From contig CATWQC010000009.1 in NCBI GenBank assembly GCA_958352845.1, forward strand, positions 1 to 64,000: DNA of 64,000 bases, written 5' to 3'. The first letter of the stretch is position 1. Every line of letters begins with the position of its first letter. This DNA comes from an uncultured Collinsella sp. (GTDB lineage Bacteria; Actinomycetota; Coriobacteriia; Coriobacteriales; Coriobacteriaceae). The notes beneath the pieces were generated by a model, which did not search any database, was not told where the DNA came from, and saw only the letters and a list, made by a program, of their open reading frames with translations. Of the stretch, positions 27,841 through 37,281 are shown piece after piece. The translations under genes were made by a program, and so were the position numbers.

Positions 27841-29783
27841 TCGACGAGGAGAACAAGTCCGCAACCATGCCCGAGACGTCGACCGCCCCCGCGGCCGCGC
27901 CGGCTCATGCCGCCCCGACGGGCCCTGCGCCCGTGGAGCCCGAGGACACCGCGTTCTCCCTGCCTCTTTCGCATGTAACGCAAGAATATCCGACGCTTAG
28001 CGACGACGAGGATGCCAAGGACAACGCCGACGGCGGCACCGCCCCCATCGGCGCGCACGCCGCTGCCGAGCAGCCCGCGGTCCCGCAAGACACGCCCGCA
28101 CCGGCTCACTTTGCAGAGCCCGTCGCCGCGGCAATCAACGAGAGCGCTGCGGTGTTTGCGGCACCCGAGCCCGCCGCGCCGGCGTTTCCCATAGCCCCGG
28201 CATCCGAGGTTGCGCCCGCGTCTACGTCGGCGCCCGAGGCAGGGCCATCCCCCGAGGACGGCCCTGCACCCAAGACCCCGCAGTCTGCGCCCGCAAACGA
28301 GTCCGATGCCGTGGCCGAGCCCGCCGCCCAGTCGCAAAACACGCCCGCGCCGTCGCACTTTGCGACGCCCGAGCCTATAGACGTCAGCCCGCAAGATGAC
28401 GAGTCGACCGCCCGCGCGTCCGAGGAGCCCGACTCCCCGGACGCCGGCGATTCCGAATCAAACGCCGAGACCGACACCGTCTCTCCCGGTGACACAGCCG
28501 AAATCGACGTTGCCGCCGTTGAGGCCAAGCTCAAAGACCCCGGCTCGACCATGAGCTTTGAACCCCTAACCGAGGAGCGCATCGAGACCGCCTCGACCTA
28601 TGATGCCGGCACCACCACGCAACTCATGTGGGGCGCCCGCTCCGACGTTGGCTGCGTGCGTCCGCACAATGAGGATTCCTACCTGGTGCAGTCGCCGCTC
28701 TTTTGCGTATGCGACGGCATGGGTGGTCACGCTGCCGGCGAGGTAGCCTCCTCTATCGCTGTCGAGACCATCGCCAAGACAGCTCCTCAGTCTGCCGACG
28801 CCGCACGCCTGGCGGCAGCCGTCGAGGCCGCCAACGCCGCCGTAATCGAGGCCGCCTTGAATGGCCTGGGCAAGCCCGGCATGGGCTGCACAGCCACTTG
28901 CGCCTATATCGAAAACGACACGCTCGCCATCGCCCACGTGGGTGACTCTCGCGCCTACCTGCTCCACGAGGGCACGCTCATCCGCGTGACCCGCGACCAC
29001 TCCTATGTGGAAGAGCTCGTGGACGCCGGCGAGATTACGGCAGACGAGGCTCGCGTCCACCCCAACCGTTCGGTCATCACCCGTGCACTGGGCTCGGACC
29101 CCGCCATGTATGCCGACCACTTCACTCTGCATATCGAGGAAGGCGACCGCCTGATCCTGTGCTCCGACGGCCTTTCGAGCATGATTCCCGATAGCGATAT
29201 CGAGAACATCGCCACGCAGTCCTCAACCGCGCAAATCTGCGTCGACAACCTAGTGGACGCGGCGCTTGCCGCCGGCGGCCACGACAACGTGACCGTAGTA
29301 GTCGTTGACCTGGTTGACGATGGCGTTATGCGCGAGGCGCAACGCGTGCGTCGCCGCAACATTACCATCGCCGCCATCCTGGCCCTCGTCTTTGTGCTGG
29401 CAGCTGGCATCTGGGCCTACACGGGTGTCACCGGCTCGTACTACCTGGGTACCTACCAGGGCAATGTCGCCGTCTGGCGCGGCCTGCCCGGCAAGCCGCT
29501 CGGACTCAAGCTCCACTGGCTCGAAAGCGAAACCAGCATTAAGCTGTCCGATCTGCCCGAAGACACGCAAAACCGCCTCAAGGCTGGCATTCCGCAAACA
29601 AGTGTCGACGATGCGCAGGACACGATATCCAAGTACCGCCACCAGATCGACGAGGAGCAGACCCGCCAGGTGATCGACGCGCAAACGATTCGCGACAACA
29701 CCAATCAGGGATCGACCTCCGAATCAGATTCCGAGAAAACCGCCGAACAGTCCGCCGAGGCCGAAGCCTCCGATAAGAATTAG
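27837..29783 (+). CDS. pstP: PP2C-family Ser/Thr phosphatase (PstP-like)
   Basis: A 648-aa membrane phosphatase. Residues 1-250 are an Ala/Pro/Glu-rich, probably disordered extension absent from mycobacterial PstP. The PP2C catalytic domain (about 262-495) has DVGCVRPHNEDSYLV, CDGMGGHAAGE, GMGCTATCAYI, HVGDSRAYLL, DGLSSMIPD and GGHDNVTVVVVD, containing the metal-binding aspartates. A membrane segment follows at about 507-528 and the short outside part ends in a Glu/Ser-rich tail. It probably reverses phosphorylation by the kinases at 24557 and 32803. Start overlaps fhaB (ATGA). Confidence 0.93.
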   Translation: MIDEENKSATMPETSTAPAAAPAHAAPTGPAPVEPEDTAFSLPLSHVTQEYPTLSDDEDAKDNADGGTAPIGAHAAAEQPAVPQDTPAPAHFAEPVAAAINESAAVFAAPEPAAPAFPIAPASEVAPASTSAPEAGPSPEDGPAPKTPQSAPANESDAVAEPAAQSQNTPAPSHFATPEPIDVSPQDDESTARASEEPDSPDAGDSESNAETDTVSPGDTAEIDVAAVEAKLKDPGSTMSFEPLTEERIETASTYDAGTTTQLMWGARSDVGCVRPHNEDSYLVQSPLFCVCDGMGGHAAGEVASSIAVETIAKTAPQSADAARLAAAVEAANAAVIEAALNGLGKPGMGCTATCAYIENDTLAIAHVGDSRAYLLHEGTLIRVTRDHSYVEELVDAGEITADEARVHPNRSVITRALGSDPAMYADHFTLHIEEGDRLILCSDGLSSMIPDSDIENIATQSSTAQICVDNLVDAALAAGGHDNVTVVVVDLVDDGVMREAQRVRRRNITIAAILALVFVLAAGIWAYTGVTGSYYLGTYQGNVAVWRGLPGKPLGLKLHWLESETSIKLSDLPEDTQNRLKAGIPQTSVDDAQDTISKYRHQIDEEQTRQVIDAQTIRDNTNQGSTSESDSEKTAEQSAEAEASDKN

Positions 29784-29799
29784 AAAGGGAGTGCCGCTT

Positions 29800-32670
29800 A
29801 TGAGTCGCCGCAACACCGAGCTGCTCTTGCTCATCGCCTCGGCGTTCCCCGTCATCCTGCTGTATGCGATGTACGTCCTCACCGCGGGCGCTGCCATCTC
29901 CTTTGAGACGCTCGCCGTACCGATCGGCCTCTTTGCCGCCTTTGCCGCGGCCCACATTGCCGTGCGCATCTTGGCGCCCGGTGCCGACCCCGCCATCCTG
30001 CCCATTGTCTTTGTGCTTTCGGGCATCGGCATCACGTTCGTGACACGCCTCGCCCCCGCTCTCGCCATCTCGCAGCTCATCATCCTGTTTGTCTCGGTGG
30101 CGCTCATGGTGGGAACGCTTGCACTGGTCAAAAACCTCGACGTGGTCATGCGCTACAAGTACACCTTTGGCATCATCGGCATCATTCTGCTGATGCTGCC
30201 TATCTTTATCGGCACCACGATCTCGGGCTCCAAGCTGTGGATTCGCATCGCGGGCTTTACCATCCAGCCCGGCGAGTTCGCCAAGGTCTTTATCGTCCTG
30301 TTCTTGGCCGGCTACTTGGCCGAGAACCGCGAGTTGCTCTCCATCTCCAACCGCAAGATCCTGGGCTTTAAGATCCCTCGTCTGCGACTGCTGCTGCCGC
30401 TGTTTGCCGTGTGGGGTGTGTGCCTGCTCGTCGTCGTCTTCGAACGCGACCTGGGTTCGGCCGTGCTGTTCTACACCATCTTCTTGCTGATGCTCTACGT
30501 TGCCACGGGACGATTCTCGTATGTCGTTATCGGTCTTGCGCTCTTGGCCGTTGGAGCCGTGGGCGCCTACAAGTTCCTGTCGCACGTTCAGGTGCGTTTC
30601 CAGGTTTGGGTCGATCCGTTTAAGGACGCCCAGGGCCAGGGCTACCAGATCGTCCAGTCGCTCTTCTCGCTTGCCGATGGCGGTCTGGTCGGTGTTGGCA
30701 TCGGCAACGGCATGGCCAACAACATCCCTGTCGTCGAGTCCGACTTTATCTTCTCGGCTATCGGCGAGGAGATGGGCCTTTTGGGCGGCGGCGCCGTGCT
30801 CATCCTGTTTATGCTCTTTGCCGTTCGCGGCCTGACCACAGCTGCCCGCGCAAAGTCCGACCTTGCCGCCTTTAGTGCCACGGGCCTTACGGCAGCCATC
30901 AGCTTCCAGGCCTTTTTGATCGTAGGCGGCGTTACCCGCCTGATCCCGCTGACCGGCGTCACCCTGCCCTTTATGAGCCAGGGCGGCTCCTCGCTGCTGG
31001 CAAGCTTTATCATCGTCGCGCTCCTGCTGCGCGCTGGTGACGAGGCGACCGGACGCGAGGCAGAACTTACCGGCACCGGCACCATGGCCGCCATCACCGA
31101 TGATCAGGTCGCATCTGCCGCCGCCCCGACGGGCACGCGCTTTGCCACCTCGTCTTCCTACGGCAGTGGCAGCCATTCCGTCGGCTCGCGCATGCGCCGT
31201 CGCCTGCTCGACACACCTGAATCCGGTGTGCTCGGCCGCGTGGCGCTCGCCAACCGTCTAACCCGCGCGGTGCTCGCCTTTACGGCGCTGTTCGCCATCC
31301 TTATCGGCAACCTCACCTATGTCCAGGTCATCAAGGCCAAGGACTATCAGGACATGCCGACCAACAACCACACCATCGCCCGCTCCAAGTACATCCAGCG
31401 CGGCTCCATCATCACGTCCGACGGCGTGACGCTGGCCGAGTCGCTGCAGCAGGAGGACGGCACCTACGTACGCTCCTACCCCAACGGTAACCTGGCAGCA
31501 CACGTGGTTGGCTACGTGAGCCAGCAGTATGGCACCACCGCCATCGAGAGCGTCATGAACGACACGCTCACCGGTTCTAAGGACTACTCCAGCTGGAACA
31601 ACGCCATCGCGTCGCTCGCGGGCCAGACCCAGCCGGGCAACACCGCCAAGCTCACCATCGACTCGCGCATCCAGACGGCTGCCGAGCAGGCGCTCAAGGG
31701 CTTTAAGGGCGCTGTAGTGGTCATCGACCCGCGTACCGGCGCGGTTCTCGCATGTGCCAGCTCGCCCACTTACGACAACACCAACATCGATGCCCTGCTG
31801 CAGACGGGCGGCGGCGAGGACGGCTCCATGTACAATCGTGCCATGGACGCGCTGTACACGCCGGGCTCAACGTTTAAGGTCGTTACGCTTTCCGCGGCAC
31901 TCGAGACCGGTACCGCCAGCCTTACCAGCACCTACCAGGCGCCCGGCTCCATGGACATCGGCAACGCACCGGTCACCAACTATGCCAACGAGAGCTACGG
32001 CACCATCAGCCTGCAGCAGGCCTTTGCCGTGTCCTCCAACGTCGTCTTTGGCCAGGTGGCAAACGAAGTTGGCGCAAACACGCTCGTGCAGTTTGCCAAC
32101 GCCTTTGGCTACGGCCAAAAGCTCGGCCAGGACCTGACCTCCGCGGCCTCCATCATGGCCGACCCGTCGCTCATGACCGAGTGGGAGACCGCCTGGGCCG
32201 GCGCCGGCCAGCCTGTCGGCATGGACCACACGCCCGGCCCGCAGACCACCGTCATGCAAAACGCCGTAATTGCCGCCGCCATCGCTAACAGCGGCGTGGT
32301 CATGGACCCGTACTTTGTAGCCCAGGTACTCGCCCCGGACGGAACCGTGGTCAAGACCACGCAGTCCCGCTCGCTGGGTCAGGCCGTCAGCTCCGCCACG
32401 GCCGACCAGGTCAAGCAGGCCATGCTTGCCGTCGTCCAGTCCGGCACCGGCACCGATGCCCAAATCCCCGGCGTCAAGGTCGCCGGCAAGACTGGCTCGG
32501 CCGAGACCGGCGGCACCAACGTCAACTCGATGTTCGTTGGCTTTGCACCTTACGATTCACCCACAGTCGCTATCTCGGTGGCCTTAGAGGATTACGACAA
32601 GCATGACGTCAAGGCCGCCAAGATCGCCGGCATCGTCCTGACCGCGGCGCTTGCCGCACAGGGAGCGTGA
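29800..32670 (+). CDS. SEDS glycosyltransferase fused to class B PBP
   Basis: A 956-aa fusion. The first ~430 residues are a SEDS (RodA/FtsW) peptidoglycan polymerase with about ten membrane segments and the motifs ISGSKLWI, IQPGEFAK, FERDLGSAV, FIFSAIGEEMG and PFMSQGGSS. After a Ser/Gly-rich linker and a further membrane segment (about 490-510), the rest is a transpeptidase: SxxK at STFK (about 690), SSN (about 745) and KTG (about 897, KTGSAETG). Elsewhere in actinobacteria these are two genes, rodA and pbpA, in the same place. Fusing them gives a fixed 1:1 polymerase and crosslinker. ATG 29800 follows AAAGGGAG; GTG 29791 overlaps that site and is less likely. Confidence 0.93.
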   Translation: MSRRNTELLLLIASAFPVILLYAMYVLTAGAAISFETLAVPIGLFAAFAAAHIAVRILAPGADPAILPIVFVLSGIGITFVTRLAPALAISQLIILFVSVALMVGTLALVKNLDVVMRYKYTFGIIGIILLMLPIFIGTTISGSKLWIRIAGFTIQPGEFAKVFIVLFLAGYLAENRELLSISNRKILGFKIPRLRLLLPLFAVWGVCLLVVVFERDLGSAVLFYTIFLLMLYVATGRFSYVVIGLALLAVGAVGAYKFLSHVQVRFQVWVDPFKDAQGQGYQIVQSLFSLADGGLVGVGIGNGMANNIPVVESDFIFSAIGEEMGLLGGGAVLILFMLFAVRGLTTAARAKSDLAAFSATGLTAAISFQAFLIVGGVTRLIPLTGVTLPFMSQGGSSLLASFIIVALLLRAGDEATGREAELTGTGTMAAITDDQVASAAAPTGTRFATSSSYGSGSHSVGSRMRRRLLDTPESGVLGRVALANRLTRAVLAFTALFAILIGNLTYVQVIKAKDYQDMPTNNHTIARSKYIQRGSIITSDGVTLAESLQQEDGTYVRSYPNGNLAAHVVGYVSQQYGTTAIESVMNDTLTGSKDYSSWNNAIASLAGQTQPGNTAKLTIDSRIQTAAEQALKGFKGAVVVIDPRTGAVLACASSPTYDNTNIDALLQTGGGEDGSMYNRAMDALYTPGSTFKVVTLSAALETGTASLTSTYQAPGSMDIGNAPVTNYANESYGTISLQQAFAVSSNVVFGQVANEVGANTLVQFANAFGYGQKLGQDLTSAASIMADPSLMTEWETAWAGAGQPVGMDHTPGPQTTVMQNAVIAAAIANSGVVMDPYFVAQVLAPDGTVVKTTQSRSLGQAVSSATADQVKQAMLAVVQSGTGTDAQIPGVKVAGKTGSAETGGTNVNSMFVGFAPYDSPTVAISVALEDYDKHDVKAAKIAGIVLTAALAAQGA

Positions 32671-32802
32671 TGCCCATGATTGAATCGGACACCCGAGGCG
32701 CGCCGCGGCCGAAGAGTTAGCGGCAACGCGCCACACGGCCCCAGCGGCCACATCGTAGGTACTACACACATCGTTGAGCGAATAGTTATGTTAGGAGCAG
32801 GA

Positions 32803-34746
32803 ATGGAACAGAGGGTCCTCGGGGGAAGATACCTCCTCAAGGATAAGGTGGGAACAGGCGGCATGGCGACCGTCTACCGTGCACAGGACCAGGTCCTCGA
32901 CCGCACGGTAGCCGTCAAGATCATGCTGCCACAGTATGCTGGCGACGCAACCTTCGCCGCACGCTTTAAGCAGGAGGCACAGGCAGCAGCCGGCCTCTCC
33001 TCCCCCTATATCGTGGGCGTCTACGATTGGGGCAAGGACGGCGACACCTATTACATCGTCATGGAGTACCTGCGCGGCACCGACCTTAAGAGCGGCATCA
33101 AGAGCCACGGCGCCCTCGACCCCAAGAAGGTCGCCCAGATCGGCTCGCAGATCAGCTCTGCGCTTTCGGTCGCCCACAAGCACGAGATCATCCACCGCGA
33201 CATTAAGCCGCAGAACATCATGGTGCTGCCCGACGGCAACATCAAGGTGATGGACTTTGGCATCGCGCGTGCCAAGAACAGCCACCTCACGCAAGATAAC
33301 AACGTGCTGGGAACCGCCCACTACGTCAGCCCCGAGCAGACCCGCGGTCAGGACCTCGGCCCCACCTCGGATATCTACTCGCTGGGCGTCGTGATGTACG
33401 AGTGCGCCACCGGCCGCGTTCCCTTTGACGGTGACGACGCCATCTCGGTCGCACTCAAGCAAGTCAACGAGTTGCCTATTCCGCCGAGCCAGATCAACTC
33501 CGGTGTCGACGCCGACCTTGAGCGCATCATCCTCAAGTGCATGGAGAAGGACCCGGCAAACCGCTTCCAGACCGCCGACGAGCTTCGTCAGGTGCTCAAC
33601 AGCTACCTGTCGGGCCGTGCCGTCAACGTCTCGGAGCCCACGCGCATCATCGGTGCCCCCGGTGAGCTGGGCGCCACCAAGACTCGCGAGCTTTCCGATC
33701 AGACGCGCGCCATGGTGCGTCCCGTCTCGGGCGTGAGCGGCCAGAATACCGCCCGTAGCTCGGTTTCGGGCTCCACCGGCTCCTACGAGGTCGAAAAGCC
33801 CAAATCCAACAAGAACAAGATCATCGCCGCCGTGGTGGCAGCCGTTGCCGTCATCGGCATCGTGGTGGCCTTTGCCACAGGACTCTTTGGCGGCGAGCAG
33901 GTCACCGTGCCCGATGTGCTGGGCAAGGACCAGCAGACTGCCGTCGAGCTGATCAAGGAAGCCGGCCTGGAGGTCGGCACCGTCGACCAGAGCTACAACG
34001 ACGACGTCGACGAGGGCAAGGTTGCCGAGCAGACCCCCAACGGCAACGCCAAGAAGCCCAAGGGCACGCGCGTGAACCTGGTGGTCTCCAAGGGCCCCAA
34101 GCCCTCCGAGAAGGTTGAGGTTCCGCAGCTCGTTGGCCTGACCAAGGACCAGGCCGAGGCAGCGCTGGCAAGCGTTGGCCTTAAGGGCAGCGCTTCCGAG
34201 GAAGCCAACGAAGCCGAGGAAGGCCAGGTCTTTGAGCAGGGCACCGATGCCGGCAAAGAAGTCGAGAAGGGCACGACCATCTCGTACAAGGTCTCGAGCG
34301 GCCCGGATACCACCTCTGTTCCCGATCTGACTGACATGACCGAGTCCCAGGCGCGCAATGCGCTCGACATGGCCGGCTTTGGCGTTAACGTGAGTTATCA
34401 GGAGAACGACTCGGTTACCGAGGGCACGGTGATTAGCTGGAACCCCAGCGGCAAGCAGAAGCCCGGCGCCACGATTACCGTCGTCATTGCCAAGAAGTCC
34501 GGCAAGGCGAGCGTTCCGGGCAATCTGTACGGTAAGAGCATCTCTGCCGCCGTCACCGCGCTCAACAATGCCGGCTTCTACAACATCGCGTTCTGCGACC
34601 AGAACGGCAACCCCGTGAGCGGCAACGAAAACGCCACCGTCACGGGCGTCTCCCCCACCGGCAAGCAGTCCACCGACAGCACGATCACGTTGACGGTTTC
34701 GCTTTCTGGCTCCGATTCGGGCGACGATTCCGGCACGACTAACTAG
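32803..34746 (+). CDS. pknB: PASTA-domain Ser/Thr kinase (PknB-like)
   Basis: A 647-aa kinase. The cytosolic kinase domain (about 1-270) has VGTGGMATVYRA, VAVKIM, HRDIKPQNIMV, DFGIA and GTAHYVSPEQ. A juxtamembrane region rich in Thr/Ser leads to one membrane segment (about 335-355, IIAAVVAAVAVIGIVVAFA). Four PASTA repeats follow outside (starting VTVPDVLG, VEVPQLVG, TSVPDLTD and ASVPGNLYG). PASTA domains sense muropeptides or lipid II. ATG 32803 is preceded by AGGAG; the frame stays open upstream to 32680 but that part is not kinase-like. Together with the phosphatase it closes the cell-wall signalling operon. Confidence 0.95.
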   Translation: MEQRVLGGRYLLKDKVGTGGMATVYRAQDQVLDRTVAVKIMLPQYAGDATFAARFKQEAQAAAGLSSPYIVGVYDWGKDGDTYYIVMEYLRGTDLKSGIKSHGALDPKKVAQIGSQISSALSVAHKHEIIHRDIKPQNIMVLPDGNIKVMDFGIARAKNSHLTQDNNVLGTAHYVSPEQTRGQDLGPTSDIYSLGVVMYECATGRVPFDGDDAISVALKQVNELPIPPSQINSGVDADLERIILKCMEKDPANRFQTADELRQVLNSYLSGRAVNVSEPTRIIGAPGELGATKTRELSDQTRAMVRPVSGVSGQNTARSSVSGSTGSYEVEKPKSNKNKIIAAVVAAVAVIGIVVAFATGLFGGEQVTVPDVLGKDQQTAVELIKEAGLEVGTVDQSYNDDVDEGKVAEQTPNGNAKKPKGTRVNLVVSKGPKPSEKVEVPQLVGLTKDQAEAALASVGLKGSASEEANEAEEGQVFEQGTDAGKEVEKGTTISYKVSSGPDTTSVPDLTDMTESQARNALDMAGFGVNVSYQENDSVTEGTVISWNPSGKQKPGATITVVIAKKSGKASVPGNLYGKSISAAVTALNNAGFYNIAFCDQNGNPVSGNENATVTGVSPTGKQSTDSTITLTVSLSGSDSGDDSGTTN

Positions 34747-34798
34747 TCGAGGACCCATCACCCGCAGCGGCTAGGGCCGCAAACATATTCGCTCAACG

Positions 34799-34836
34799 GC
34801 GCCCGCTTGCTCCCCCGCAAGCGGGCGCTTTATTTA
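34799..34836 (+). terminator. Terminator of the kinase/cell-wall operon
   Basis: Perfect 12-bp stem GCGCCCGCTTGC (34799-34810) with GCAAGCGGGCGC (34817-34828), followed by TTTATTTA. It lies 52 nt past the pknB stop codon and ends the long plus-strand unit. Confidence 0.9.
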
Positions 34837-34937
34837 TCGACAGACCATGGCCCCTTAGCAACGCAAAGAGGCCCGCAAAAGCGAGCCTCCCAGGTGACAA
34901 CAGAATATGTAATGCAGTAATTACTGGCCGCAGAACT

Positions 34938-35186
34938 TCACCATGATCTCGACCATGGACTCTTGCCTATGGACAAAATGTCCATAGGCAAGGAGATGAA
35001 AGAGTAAGGACAACGCCCTCTAAAAGAAGGCCGTATATGAAGATTGCATATCCCTTTTGCCTTCATATACTCAAGAAGCACCCCTCGAAGCGCTCCTGAG
35101 AGGCCCCCTTGGATGCAACCCAGGGGATCCAGATTCTGGTAGACATCGGCGCAGCAAAATCCTGCCGCGCAGGCACGAACGGACAT
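34938..35186 (-). pseudogene. Fragment of a PfkB-family sugar kinase
   Basis: A minus-strand frame with a good ribosome site (TAGGAGTCAAG before ATG 35186) starts MSVRACAAGFCCADVYQNLD. This resembles the start of fructoselysine-kinase-like PfkB enzymes (IG.CC.D.Y.NL). Instead of the expected P-x-G-N sugar-binding segment it continues DPLGCIQGGLSGALRG and loses similarity, ending after 82 codons. It follows directly after the intact frlD, so it may be what is left of a second kinase gene at the end of the operon. The rest of 34837-35240 shows only the hairpin noted below. Confidence 0.4.
34962..34992. repeat. 14-bp perfect hairpin
   Basis: CTTGCCTATGGACA (34962-34975), loop AAA, and the perfect complement (34979-34992). 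It lies inside the tail of the kinase fragment. Without a T run on either side it is more likely a repeat or mRNA-end stabiliser of the fructoselysine operon than a classical terminator. Confidence 0.55.
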
Positions 35187-35240
35187 CTTGACTCCTAACG
35201 CAATGCGGGGCGCCCCAAGACACCCCGCCACGACAAAAAA

Positions 35241-36113
35241 CTAGTTCTCGTAGACCAGCGGGTGGCCCCAACTGCCCTCGATCTTGCAGGTCTCCGCCGC
35301 AAAACCGGCAGCGAAGTCCAAGCTCTCGCGAATCGCGGCCTCGCCGCACTCGCCGGCCTTCTTCTTGGAAAGATAGGTGACCAAAAACGCCGTCAGCAGT
35401 GAATCGCCGGCCGCCATAGCGTCTTTGAGCTCCTCGGGCGCCACGGGCTTGATGCCCTGCTCGTAGAAGTTTTCGCCGTCATAGGCGACGGAGCCCTTGC
35501 TCCCGCGCGATGCGCATACGATTTGAGGGCCAAGGGCCTTCACCCACTCGAGCTTCGCCTTGATATCCTCCAGGGAAGCGTCGCCCATGGACATAAAGGC
35601 GTACGTCACAAATGGCGCAATCTGCCCGAAGTACTCGTCGGTGGAGTCATCGGAGAAGTCGAAGCTGATAGGCACGCCGGCAGCCTTGATCTTGGGGAGC
35701 TCGCGCTCGGTGAAGCAGTAGTTGCCGCTGTGCACCAAATCGAAGCCGCTGACGTACTCGGCGGCGAAGCGGTCTATCACGTAGCGCATGTCGCCACGTA
35801 TGCCGCCTTCATTGGAGCCCAGGAAGATACGGTCCCCGGTCTCGTCAACGGTCACGCGAGCGGCGCCGTTGACGCCCAGGACCTGCTGGCAGCGAAGAAG
35901 CTCGACGCCCTCGTCCTCGAGCGATGCTATAACGTGCTCGGCCTCCTCATCTGATCCGAAGATTCCCATGTAGGCGCTGCGATCGACGCCGAGCTTCTTG
36001 GCGAAGACGGCGAAGTTAACTGCATTGCCGCCGGGATACATGGTCTTGATGTGCTCGTACTTATCGACAACGTTGTCTCCAAAGCCAAGCACGCTTATAG
36101 GATAGGCTGCCAT
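35241..36113 (-). CDS. frlD: Fructoselysine 6-kinase (PfkB family)
   Basis: A 290-aa ribokinase-fold enzyme expected to phosphorylate fructoselysine at O-6 with ATP. It shows GFGDNVVDKYEHIKTMYPGGNAVNFAVFAKKLG at the N terminus (read in pieces: FGDNVVDKY, YPGGNAVN), SFDFSDDSTDEYF in the middle, the phosphate-binding AAGDSLLTAFL (variant of GAGD) and a C-terminal CKIEGSWGHP that matches the FrlD ending. Substrate could also be another glycated amine. The start at 36113 has GGAG 9 nt upstream; an ATG four codons earlier lacks one. It is the last intact gene of the operon, 99 nt after frlB. Confidence 0.85.
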   Translation of the reverse strand: MAAYPISVLGFGDNVVDKYEHIKTMYPGGNAVNFAVFAKKLGVDRSAYMGIFGSDEEAEHVIASLEDEGVELLRCQQVLGVNGAARVTVDETGDRIFLGSNEGGIRGDMRYVIDRFAAEYVSGFDLVHSGNYCFTERELPKIKAAGVPISFDFSDDSTDEYFGQIAPFVTYAFMSMGDASLEDIKAKLEWVKALGPQIVCASRGSKGSVAYDGENFYEQGIKPVAPEELKDAMAAGDSLLTAFLVTYLSKKKAGECGEAAIRESLDFAAGFAAETCKIEGSWGHPLVYEN

Positions 36114-36212
36114 GGTTATCTCCATTCAGGTAAACCGCCGTGGTTACGGCGAGCAGACGGGGCGCGAGGGATTCGCACGTCTCAACGCGCCTCGCGCCCC
36201 GTTTTAAAATCG

Positions 36213-37181
36213 CTAGTACTTCTCGATGCCCATGTAACGACGCACGTCCGGGTGATGGTCGAACACCTTGCCGCGAGCGGAGCGCAGCTCACAGTTCATC
36301 GCGTAGAACAGGATTGGATCAAGGAACGCGCGAACGCTCGCCGGTACTTGGTCCATGCCGTACTCCATGGCGTCGAGCACCATAAGAGTGTCGGTATGGG
36401 TCTCGAGGAATGCGAGGGCGCGCTCATCCATGGCTCGGCACTCACTAGAAGACATCTGCAGGAAGTAGAAGACTCCGGGCTCGGTCACCTCGAAGGGGCC
36501 GTGGAAGTACTCGCCGGAGTGGATATAGGCGCAGCTCTGCCACTGCATCTCCATAAGCGAGCAGATAGCGAAGCCATAGGCCTGGCTAAACACGGGACCG
36601 GACCCCAAGATATACAGGAACTTGTGGTCCTGGCACAGGGCGGCAAAACGGTCGCAGAGTTCGGCGTTGACCTTCTCGCGAGCTGCAGGCAGGATCTGGT
36701 CCATCTTGGCGATGCCTTCGTACATGTCGGCAAGGTCGGCATAACCTTCCTGCTGATCCAGGAGCTCGGAAGCGAGAGCCAAAGAGATGCCGGCGGGCAC
36801 CTCCGCCTGCGGAACTCCCTCGCCCCACGGATATACCCAGCACGTCCACTCACCGTTATCGATGCCGGAACCCGCGTTGTCCGTCTGCACGATAACGGTC
36901 GCGCCCGCCGCCTTGGCGATCGAGCACGCATCGATTACCTCGGGGGTGTTGCCGGAGTGGCTGCAAGCGATGACAAGGGACTTTTCGCCCAGGCGCTTGG
37001 GACGCATGATATCGAACTCGCGGGCGGTATACGCCTCGCTGGCAAACGTAGTCGCCTCGCGCTTGAGCAGCTCGTGGGCGGGCAGCAGGTCGATGAGGGA
37101 GCCGCCGCAGGCAACCCAGAAGACGCTATCGAAACCGCCCTTTTCAGCGATTGCGTCGGCGATAAGATCATGTGCGTTCAT
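36213..37181 (-). CDS. frlB: Fructoselysine-6-phosphate deglycase (SIS domain)
   Basis: A 322-aa SIS-domain protein. Residues about 18-140 form the first SIS fold (FDSVFWVACGGSLID, then ACSHSGNTPEVIDA). The second half has FLYILGSGPVFSQAYGFA, SGEYFHGPFEVTEPGVFYF and an ending DHHPDVRRYMGIEKY, close to that of E. coli FrlB. The enzyme splits fructoselysine-6-phosphate into glucose-6-phosphate and lysine. The start at 37181 follows AAAGGAAG; 13 upstream codons in frame look non-coding. It lies between the epimerase and kinase genes of the same operon. Confidence 0.85.
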   Translation of the reverse strand: MNAHDLIADAIAEKGGFDSVFWVACGGSLIDLLPAHELLKREATTFASEAYTAREFDIMRPKRLGEKSLVIACSHSGNTPEVIDACSIAKAAGATVIVQTDNAGSGIDNGEWTCWVYPWGEGVPQAEVPAGISLALASELLDQQEGYADLADMYEGIAKMDQILPAAREKVNAELCDRFAALCQDHKFLYILGSGPVFSQAYGFAICSLMEMQWQSCAYIHSGEYFHGPFEVTEPGVFYFLQMSSSECRAMDERALAFLETHTDTLMVLDAMEYGMDQVPASVRAFLDPILFYAMNCELRSARGKVFDHHPDVRRYMGIEKY

Positions 37182-37281
37182 TGTTATTCTTCCTTTCGAT
37201 ACGGCGGACGAATCCGCCAACGTTTACTGCGAGTCTTCTCGTCAAGCGTGTTGACTTCCCCACGCGAATGGGAGCTACGCG

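Noticed and set aside
32680..32802. Extended N terminus of the PASTA kinase
   Set aside because: The extra 41 codons do not resemble kinase sequence, while ATG 32803 has AGGAG in front and begins right before the kinase fold.
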